Source of the DNA: Zopfochytrium polystomum
Taxonomy: Eukaryota > Chytridiomycota > Chytridiomycetes > Chytridiales > Chytridiaceae
NCBI GenBank assembly: GCA_025765615.1
Contig: JAIVFJ010000314.1
Location: 1 to 64,000, forward strand
Length of the DNA stretch: 64,000 nt
Direction of reading: 5' to 3'
The notes beneath the pieces were generated by a model that ran no database searches, had not been told where the DNA came from, and worked only from the letters and a program-made list of their open reading frames with translations. Made by a program: the position numbers and the translations under genes. How positions within the stretch are numbered: position 1 is the first letter of the stretch; each line of letters opens with the position of its first letter. Below are positions 56,927 through 64,000 of the stretch, piece after piece.

Positions 56927-57736
56927 CAATCGACGTGTTTATTTATTTAGTTATACCCAGACAATTCTTTCATCCTGAGGGTTGCGTTTCCTTCATAATT
57001 TTTCTTTTCTCTGGGTTCATTGGTCGAAGACTGACAAAACCCCTTCCGCTGAAAAAGGCGAAAGAAACAGCAGCGGCAAGGCGCCGGCACACGCGCGGCG
57101 AAGGCTGGATGAACACATACCACACAGTAGAAGAATCGGGTGGAGCCGGTGAAGCTGAAAGAAAGGAAGAAACCTTGGCCTGGTCGGTTGGTCGGTAAGG
57201 TTGCGTCATTTCGCGCCACATGGCAGTGGAACGGCCATTCTTCTTCTTCTTCTTTTTTTTTTTTTTTTTTCGTCAAAGAGAAGTTTGGGAAGGATTTTTC
57301 CGTCGACAAGCCTGCGACAGAAAGAAGCGTCGGGTTGTTTGGATTGCGGCGTGGTCGTTGTTGGTTTTATTCTGCACGATAATAATGAGATCTAATTGCG
57401 CAACTGCGCCACGGGGTCAAAAAATCTGATGAGACATTTGTTGAAGTGGAGAAGACGGCAAGAGAGACAGACCGACAGAGGGACAGACAGAGACAGAGAG
57501 AGAAGGAGAGAGAGAGAGAGAGAGAAACAAAACAGATAGCGCAATATTTACAAGGGAAAGGGATTGGCTGGCTCACCCCTACTCACCACACAACCAAACA
57601 CGCACCCTCTCTCTGTCTCTCTGTCTCTCTGTCTCTCTGTCTCTCTGTCTCTCTGTCTCTCTCTCTGCCCCCCCCCCCCCACCGGGTTGGCCGTTGCACA
57701 CTCACACCCATTCACGCTCACCCACACACACTCACT

Positions 57737-57767
<31 letters not shown>

Positions 57768-57813
57768 ACCAGGAAAAACGCGCGACAGCCGCGACAGCCG
57801 GTTGTTGTCGACG
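56927..57813. other. Divergent intergenic region with microsatellites
   Basis: Between CEP19-like (-) and bZIP (+) genes. Holds a T run (57247-57270), GA repeats (57497-57527), TCTCTGTC repeats (57608-57665) and a CA repeat (57724-57765). No gene recognised. Confidence 0.6.
57601..57668. repeat. TCTCTGTC-type tandem repeat
   Basis: About seven units of CTCTCTGT in a row, 150-210 bp upstream of the bZIP start, followed by a C run and a CA repeat. Confidence 0.85.
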
Positions 57814-59372
57814 ATGACCGACGGACCGGAGTGGCCAAGCGCGGCCAGGCGCGTCGTCTCTACTGCCGACCCGCCCGCCCCCCCCGCAGCAGGAGGTAAC
57901 TTAACGCTCCCTTGTCGGAGACGCCGCAACCCACCACCCCTCGCAAAAGATCCATTCATTGATTGGGCGCGGAGAGCTTGAGATTCGCGCAGTGGGAGGA
58001 GAGAGATGGAGAGTGATTGGAAACAGCAAAGTCCCGAAGCACTATCCGTGTACTGCACTGGGAGTGACCAAGAAAGAGGAGGAAAGAGAAAGGGCTATCA
58101 TGTGAGATTTGGAAGGCAATCGCGATCTACGGGAACGGAACTTCGGCCGTCAACCGTTTTTTGCAACAACACATCTGACGGTTTTGTCCCACTTTCACTG
58201 TAGCAATCGACACCTATTTAAATCCCGAATCGGGCGCTCTCCCGTACCGATCTGATCCAAAGTGGGACAGTCCGCAACATTCTGAACACCCTATAGATGT
58301 TTACCCTGATGGTCACCCTTTGAGGCACATTGGCTATCGAGCGCGCGAGCCTTACCCCTACCCCCGCCAGCAAAGAGGGCGCCCCCGTGTTGATGACTGG
58401 GATCGTTTCAGGTGGCAAGACGGCCAATCCCCATACTACGACGACCGCCTGAATCAGCAACCATTGCAGCACCCTCATCGCGAAAACTTGCGCGACGAAA
58501 TCTACCAGCCTCCCTCGGGCTTGCGCCAATGGGTCGACCACGGCCAGCGAACGAACCACTGGTCCCCCCCACACCACAGGCCTGTGCAGGACGGCGCTTT
58601 TGCGGGAACAAGAAATTATTACAACGAATACCACCATTCGCAGTACCCGACGCCGTCGCAATACAGCCCCTCCCCCTACCACCCTCAAGACCACACCCCA
58701 ATCGCGGGGCCCCCTCCGCCGTCTCTCCCTCCCATTCGCCATGAACCTGCCGACACCAGGCGCTCCCTCTCTTATCACTCTCAACCCTCCGACGCCTTGG
58801 ACTCCCACCACAGCTCCCCGCCCGGGGCCGCCGCCGAAGTTGTGGCCCCTCCCGCCCCCTCGCACCACCACCACCCCAACCACGACCCGCCCCTTCCCTC
58901 CACGAGCGGATCCTCCCCGCCGTCTGACGCTCCAACCCGGGGCAAGCCTGCCGTGTCGCGCAAGCAGCAGCCGGCCCGCCCCGCCCCAGCTGCTCGTTCA
59001 ACTACAGCCGCCGCCGCCAGTCCCCCCGCGGGCGCCGGCGCCGCGACGCCCGCGCCCGCGACCGCAGACGAGGCCCGCCAGCTCCGCCGCCGCATCCAGA
59101 ACCGCGCGGCGTGCCAGCGGCTCCGCGAGCGGCGCCTCGACGAGCTGACGCGCCTGCGCGCCGACGTGGCCGAGCTGACCGCCGAAAACATTGTGCTGAG
59201 GGAAAAGGTGGCGCTGTACGAGCGCGAGATCCAGGAGTGGAAGAGGAAAGACTTGGCGCTCGAGAACAGGTTCGCTCCGCGCCTCGTCGGGCGACGCTTG
59301 TTGCAGTCGCTTTTGCTAAAATCTTGTTCCCCCCCACCCAAATTTGGCAGCAATTCGCTCAACCGACCCTGA
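57814..59372 (+). CDS. bZIP transcription factor (about 390-416 aa)
   Basis: Exon 1 is 57814-57895, then a 308-nt intron to 58203, and exon 2 runs 58204-59372; GTAACT donor and TGTAG acceptor. A possible last intron 59270-59350 keeps the frame. The N-terminal ~270 residues are Pro/His/Tyr-rich and disordered. The C-terminal basic region RRRIQNRAACQRLRERR precedes a leucine zipper (LTRL..DVAEL..ENIVL..KVALYER), the bZIP DNA-binding and dimerisation unit. The signature position usually Ser/Ala after the first Ala is Cys (NRAACQR), as in some fungal oxidative-stress bZIPs. Nuclear. Targets unknown. Confidence 0.85.
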
Positions 59373-59861
59373 AAGCGTATATTAAATGATGGAAGGGTTT
59401 CGTGTTGAGCATTCGTGTCCGTGAAGAAGGAAGCAGCTTGTGTAAAATGCAGAGGCACGCGCTCACAATATTGTAATAAAAACCAAACAGAGTTTGCGGT
59501 AACAATCCTCCTAGTTTGAAATGTTGGTCCGCGGCTTTGCTTGTTTCGACCGATGCGTTATCCTGTCGCCACCAAGCGAACCCTAATAATGAGTCGGGCG
59601 GGACCTGAGCAGCACAACGCGCAAATGTGATTGCGAGTTTTGAAAGCTCATGCAAGTTCGAATTCGTTTCCTCATAGAAGAATAAAGCTAAACGCACGCA
59701 CACACACACAGACTCACGAAAACACACACGTATACCCACCCATAAACACACACAGTAACCCCCTAGTTTCACCACCACCACTTGAACATCTCGTCAACCA
59801 AACCAAACCAACCACACTTTCCATCGGCATTTCCAGCACCCACGCATCCGTCCTCGCGACC
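59373..59861. other. Intergenic region between convergent genes
   Basis: Between the bZIP stop and the last recognisable codons of the next minus-strand gene. It includes CA-rich and CCA-rich stretches. No gene recognised. Confidence 0.4.
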
Positions 59862-61900
59862 TCAACCAAGGCTCCTCCACCATCCTCTCCGGGCGCAAAG
59901 AGCTGGCCCGCGTGCGGCGACACGGACATCCGGCTCGCGTGGACGCGGTACAGACCCAGGTCGGAAGGCAGCGTCGGGAGCATGGCAAAGATGCTGTGCT
60001 GGCCACCGTCGCCGTCGCCGCCGTATTGGGCTACAGACGCGGGTGCCGAGTTCTGGGTTGCGCGGGGCCGGTAAGACGGTTGAGCCATTGGGTTGGATGC
60101 GATTGGTGTGTTCGCCGACTTTCCCACCTTGCGCCGCATCGACCAGAGCTTGGCCATACTGTCGCACGGGATTGGGGGAAGCCGCGGGCACGACAGCGTT
60201 GATCTTGGGCACCGTCATGAGCTCCTCCAAGCGGCGAAGTCCAGTGGGAGGGACTCCGCGACGGGCGAGGAAACCCAAAACGAGGAAACAGGTGCTATAG
60301 GTGGCCGACAAGGAATCGAATTCCAAGAAGCTCACGCGCCTCCTCGTACGGTTCTAAAAGCGTGTGGCTGTGGAAGAATTCCTCATAGCTCTTCCAAAGC
60401 GGTGGTGAGGAGAATGTGCGTCGTCAGGAACGACTCGAAAGGTGCGCCCGTAACGAGCAACGGGCACAGCGAAATAAGAACACTGAGCAGACCAGAATAG
60501 TCAGGAATGTTGCTAGCGCCAAATCTGTGATAAGGTACAGGGCGTCCGCTGGAGAGCCGCTTCGTGGCGTTATCTTGGCAAGACCTCCAAAACGCGACAA
60601 TATTTCCGCAGTTGATCTCCACAACCAGCTGGTTGCCGAACTCCGCAATACACCGAGACACCTCGAAGAAGGCGCGACCAAAGTAGTCGTGAACATCCCT
60701 TGAAGCTTCGGCCGGTTCCATGAAAGATGCATCCATCACCTCTGTGGCAAGCTGGCAGGGATTGAACAGAAGCGATATAAATCCAGCTTCGTCGAGAAAA
60801 AAGTCGTCGATCAATCAAGGGGCTTGCCTTCCATGTTGAGATGGCGATAGCCCTGAACTTTTGGAAGCAGTCTCGAAGTTTTTTCAGCTCTTTCTTGGTT
60901 TTGACGCTGTCGATTTTCTCGGGCTTAGCCAGTGTCGCAAAGTCTGAAACTTTCAAGTCGTCCACACCGACTGCTGAGTGACTGGCAAACAAGCTGTTCA
61001 CACTGACCCCTGCTGGAACGTTGAAGTGTTCAGCGGTTGGGTGCCTGGGCTCAATCATCGTGCGGAGCATTTTCCGAAGCTCGATTTGTCGGACAAACTT
61101 TGTTCGTCTGTCATCGAAGCGAGAATACTTAGCAGCACCTCTCGGGTTAGATCGACAACACGGCTCTCTGCTGCTTTCCTTTGCTCTTCGTCAGGATCGG
61201 CCAGTCTCGGTTGGTTCAAGCTCAGAATTTGCGACAGCGGCATGCTGTCAATTCTGTCATTCCATTCATGAAAGGCCTCGGCGACCGAGCGGAGGGTTGC
61301 GGCGTCCATGAATCGGAGGAAGGGAATGGTGGCTGCCCAATTGGTTGTGCTAATGCACCACCGAATGTCCACTCGGAGCTCATCAAAGAAAGCTGGAGGC
61401 ATGGCAACGGACGCGAACCAGTATGTCAACGATGCTATGCGGCGCACAAATTCGTGGTTGCCAGGTCGTATGAGTCAAACTTGGACAGCCTGTCCAAGTC
61501 GAGCAAGATCATTACGAGGCGAGCCAGAATAGTGGGGTTGATGTCATTCAAAGTAATTTGCAGTCCGGCATCGATCGATGGATCAAGTTTACGGCGCCAG
61601 TAGTAGTCATCATTACAAGAGCGTGGCGCCCGTCACTCGCGCCAGCATTGAGCACTCGTAATGGCTCATGCAAATCTTTCAGGCTGGCTGGCGGACCCGT
61701 TCCGGCACCGCGGAAAAAGCTGTTTGCCAACTCGTTCCTTATCGGATAATATTCAAACGAAGAGCGGAAATCGAGGGTGGAGCGAGAGAACGCGTTTCCT
61801 ATTGGCATCCACTTCTCGTGAAGGCCAGATGAGAGGGCGGCGGGCCGACGCGTCGACCAGGCCCAATTGCGACTTCCGTCCACGGCCAGAGAAGCGGACG
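59862..61900 (-). CDS. Large helical protein, family not recognised (probably incomplete)
   Basis: Coherent segments in N-to-C order on the minus strand: IGNAFSRSTLDFRSSFEYYP, LNDINPTILARLVMILLDLD, FVRRIASLTYWFASVAMPPA, IPFLRFMDAATLRSVAEAFH, DLTREVLLSILASMTDE, KKLRDCFQKFRAIAIS, YEEFFHSHTLLEPYEEA and GVPPTGLRRLEELMTV. They alternate hydrophobic and charged faces like a helical repeat scaffold, and each has low-gap protein-like codon use. Frame changes occur between most segments, some at plausible introns, some at indels. I cannot name the family. A large fungal ubiquitin-ligase-type scaffold is one guess. The start lies near 61900 but is not fixed, and the C-terminus is uncertain. Confidence 0.5.
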
Positions 61901-61954
61901 GACGGCTTCATCGCTTAAAAGACCGGGGGGGGCGACCAGGCATGCGAGATTATC

Positions 61955-62330
61955 TCACCGTCCCGTGATCTTCCCGGCGAACGCGTTGTCCTTGGCAACC
62001 GTGTGGTTGGAGCTGAACCTGCGCCGGTGGCAGACGGCGAGACGGTCAACGCATATCAGAGATGGCCTGATCGTACCGACCAGCCTCGTAACGGCCAGCA
62101 GATCTGTTGCCGGACAGGAGATGACTGGACGGAGTTGCGAGGAGCGCTGAAGCATAGCAAGCGATGGCGTTCTCGAGACGCTTCGCCTCGAGACGCTCCG
62201 CCTTGTAGTGCTCGTTCGTTGCCAGCCACACGCTGCAGTTCGGCGAACTTTGTGTCTTCGCAAGCCTTTTCCTACCTTCGGAAAGATTGTCCGTCCGGAA
62301 TTGATTTTCTGTGCTACATAATGTGTGGCC
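61955..62330 (-). CDS. TPR-like fragment
   Basis: A minus-strand frame reads ERLEAKRLENAIACYASALL then HLLSGNRSAGRYEAGRYDQA, which fits the tetratricopeptide pattern (A..Y..AL..P....L..NRSA......Y..A). It stops at 62046. A GT-AG intron option would join it to FSSNHTVAKDNAFAGKI ending at 61955. No complete gene could be built. It may be a small TPR co-chaperone-type gene or a remnant. Confidence 0.35.
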
Positions 62331-62530
62331 ATCACGTGGGCCACCGTAATACTTTGTTGTTAGAGCAAGCCATTCGCCATTGGTAGGATAACGAAGCGGG
62401 TCGCTCTTTTTTTAGTTTTCAATGGCCGTTCAGCCAAACCACACAATCCGAACAATCCCAACAAAAAAAAAAGCCTCCTGGCCCACCGACTTCCTCGCCA
62501 CGTAGCTCCTCCAGCACCCGCGTTTACTTT

Positions 62531-64000
62531 CTAGACGCTGAAGAACGCGCTGCTGAAAAGCTCCTCCCCTACCCTCTCCATAAACTCCTGCAGCACCTGT
62601 CGCACGTCAAGTCGCTCAACGGACATCATCCGAATTCCCAATCTGAAGAACTTGGGCAGCTGTCGCTTCAGCGTCAGGCACTTCGGAACTGCGGTTGCTG
62701 TGGATGGCCCCCTCCCGTTGACCCGCTCCTCGTTTTCGTCCATTCCTTTGGCCGGCTCGACTTCGTCCAGAATCTCGTCCGCCTTGTGGTTTTGCCACCA
62801 GCTCTCCATGCTCAACAGCTCTCGGAATATAACGATGACTACGGGACTCCAGAGTGTGATGTCACGAGCGTTGTGCTGCTGATCGGCTGTGAGCACCACA
62901 AACCGCTCGATGACATCGATGGTATTCGTCACCAGAAGATCCACACATCTTTCCACTGCCTTCGCCTCTTCGTCCGTCCGATGCGGCAATTCGAGCGACT
63001 CAGCTTCCTCTGGATCACCCTCAACACGATAGATCGCAAATAGGAGCTGGATATGGGCTGACAGAGAAATGGTTTCTTGCCGGACAAGATTTGGCATTTG
63101 CTGAACCAAGCCCCTCCGCCAAATTGCTTGCCTGAGTTCAAAATTTCATTGAAGGCCCTGGCTATGCAGTAGGACGTATAAAGACCCTCAAGAATCCGTA
63201 TTCGAACTTGGAAAGGTGCAAGAATGATGGCGAGGGCGATGGAAGCGTCTTTAGCTGGTGGTACAGGGACGCTTAACGTCAGCGCTTCCAGCGGCTCTCG
63301 AACAGTGACCCGACGGACAAGCTGGGTTAGCAGCACGTCTCTAATGGACTGGATGATCTCGACGTGCGTGACACACTTGATAATGGTGTATCCAAAGTCT
63401 AGGTTGTTCAGGGACACGGGGTCGCCGATCGCTTTCGCGGCTCTCATCCCGTCTGCAGAAACGGAAGCACTGACGGCTCCGAGATTTGCCGTCAGGTTGA
63501 GGGTTGAAGCACTGAGATTTGATGGCATCGCTCTGGGGGATGGTGAAGCGAATTGAACGTAGTCGCAATTGAGTAGTTCTGCTGGTGTGGTAAGAACAAA
63601 GCTTTCTCGACAAGCTCCATCGCTTTGGTCCAGATTCCTGGTTTCCCGATGTTGTTTCGAAGAAATTGATTCAGGCATAATCTGGCCGGACGTTGCAAGC
63701 TTTGGAACAAAGTGAGAAACTGCACAGGAATAATTGAACACACCTTTTCGTCTCTCCTGCGCAGCATCGAAAGGAGCCATTCCTTCAAGTTTTCAACAAG
63801 TTCTCCGTCTTCTTCACTAAGAGCTGTGAAGGAATCCGTGTAAAGCTCAACGGTAAGGCGAAGGCATTGAATCCACAATGCTGTGCTTCCCTCTTTGGGA
63901 AAGAAACCCTCAACGTGCTTCTCAGCGGCGTTCTCATATTGCTCGGTCAAGTCGTCGAAAATCGGTGAAATCACATTTTTGACTATGGTTTTCCAGAACT
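62531..64000 (-). CDS. C-terminal part of a Sec7/BIG-type Arf guanine-nucleotide exchange factor (runs off the right edge)
   Basis: Partial, with its N-terminus beyond base 64000. Visible pieces match the C-terminal regions of BIG/Sec7 large Arf-GEFs: RPARLCLNQFLRNNIGKPG, LTTPAELLNCDYVQF, YTIIKCVTHVEIIQSIRDVL, LYTSYCIARAFNEILNSGKQ, PNLVRQETISLSAHIQLLFA, and near the end IFRELLSMESWWQNHK and QVLQEFMERVGEELF. These proteins activate Arf GTPases at the trans-Golgi. The catalytic Sec7 domain would lie to the right, outside the window. The frame changes near 63594 and at a CCCC run at 63111-63114. Stop at 62531. The family call rests on motif order. Confidence 0.72.

Noticed and set aside
56391..56978. 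Glu/Arg repeat frames at 56.4-57.0 kb
   Set aside because: Produced by the GA microsatellite within the CEP19-like gene's first intron.

Overview
This 64 kb stretch reads as a chromosomal window of a filamentous or early-diverging fungus. It holds compact multi-exon genes with short GT-AG introns (about 40-110 nt, CTAAC/CTGAC-type branch points), fungal-type transporters, and copia, gypsy and LINE retroelements. One gene (minus strand, 53.5-56.9 kb) matches CEP19, a basal-body/cilium protein, which points to a lineage with flagellated zoospores (chytrid-like). That placement is inference from one family match.

Layout. 1-3.7 kb is a transposon nest: the decayed 3' end of a LINE interrupted by a ~2.2 kb LTR-like insertion. 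3.9-7.4 kb holds two minus-strand polytopic membrane proteins. 10.1-13.8 kb holds a protein kinase (+) converging on a secreted GDSL/SGNH esterase (-). 14.4-21.2 kb is a second transposon nest: a dead copia element whose gag is split by a 1.66 kb solo-LTR-like insertion, then a decayed gypsy integrase fragment. 22.8-31.7 kb holds an OPT oligopeptide transporter (+), a glutamine-rich protein with an RVxF-type PP1 docking motif (-), and a PNPOx-like/ferredoxin-reductase fusion (-). 32.2-40.6 kb holds a divergent pair of ABC transporters, a half-size ABCG type (-) and a full ABCC/MRP type (+). 41-47 kb holds a partial unknown gene, an LRR/RNI-like gene, a polytopic RING-H2 protein, and a duplicated promoter-like segment. 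47.6-53.4 kb holds an NmrA-like NAD(P)-binding protein, a proline/serine/arginine-rich coiled-coil protein with a repeated WF-glycine motif, and a ZIP metal transporter. 53.5-64 kb holds the CEP19-like gene, a bZIP transcription factor, a large unrecognised helical protein, a TPR-like fragment, and the C-terminal end of a Sec7/BIG-type Arf-GEF that runs off the right edge.

The genes do not form an obvious pathway. Membrane transport is over-represented (OPT, ABCG, ABCC, ZIP and several unknown polytopic proteins), with a NmrA-like sensor and a flavin oxidoreductase that could serve stress or detoxification; I see no biosynthetic core enzyme.

Quality caveat: many otherwise conserved genes change frame exactly at homopolymer runs (listed in the findings). 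Either the assembly carries homopolymer indels or these loci are decaying; the first fits better because it affects many unrelated genes. Exon boundaries below were placed by hand from splice signals, phase and protein continuity. No database search was run.
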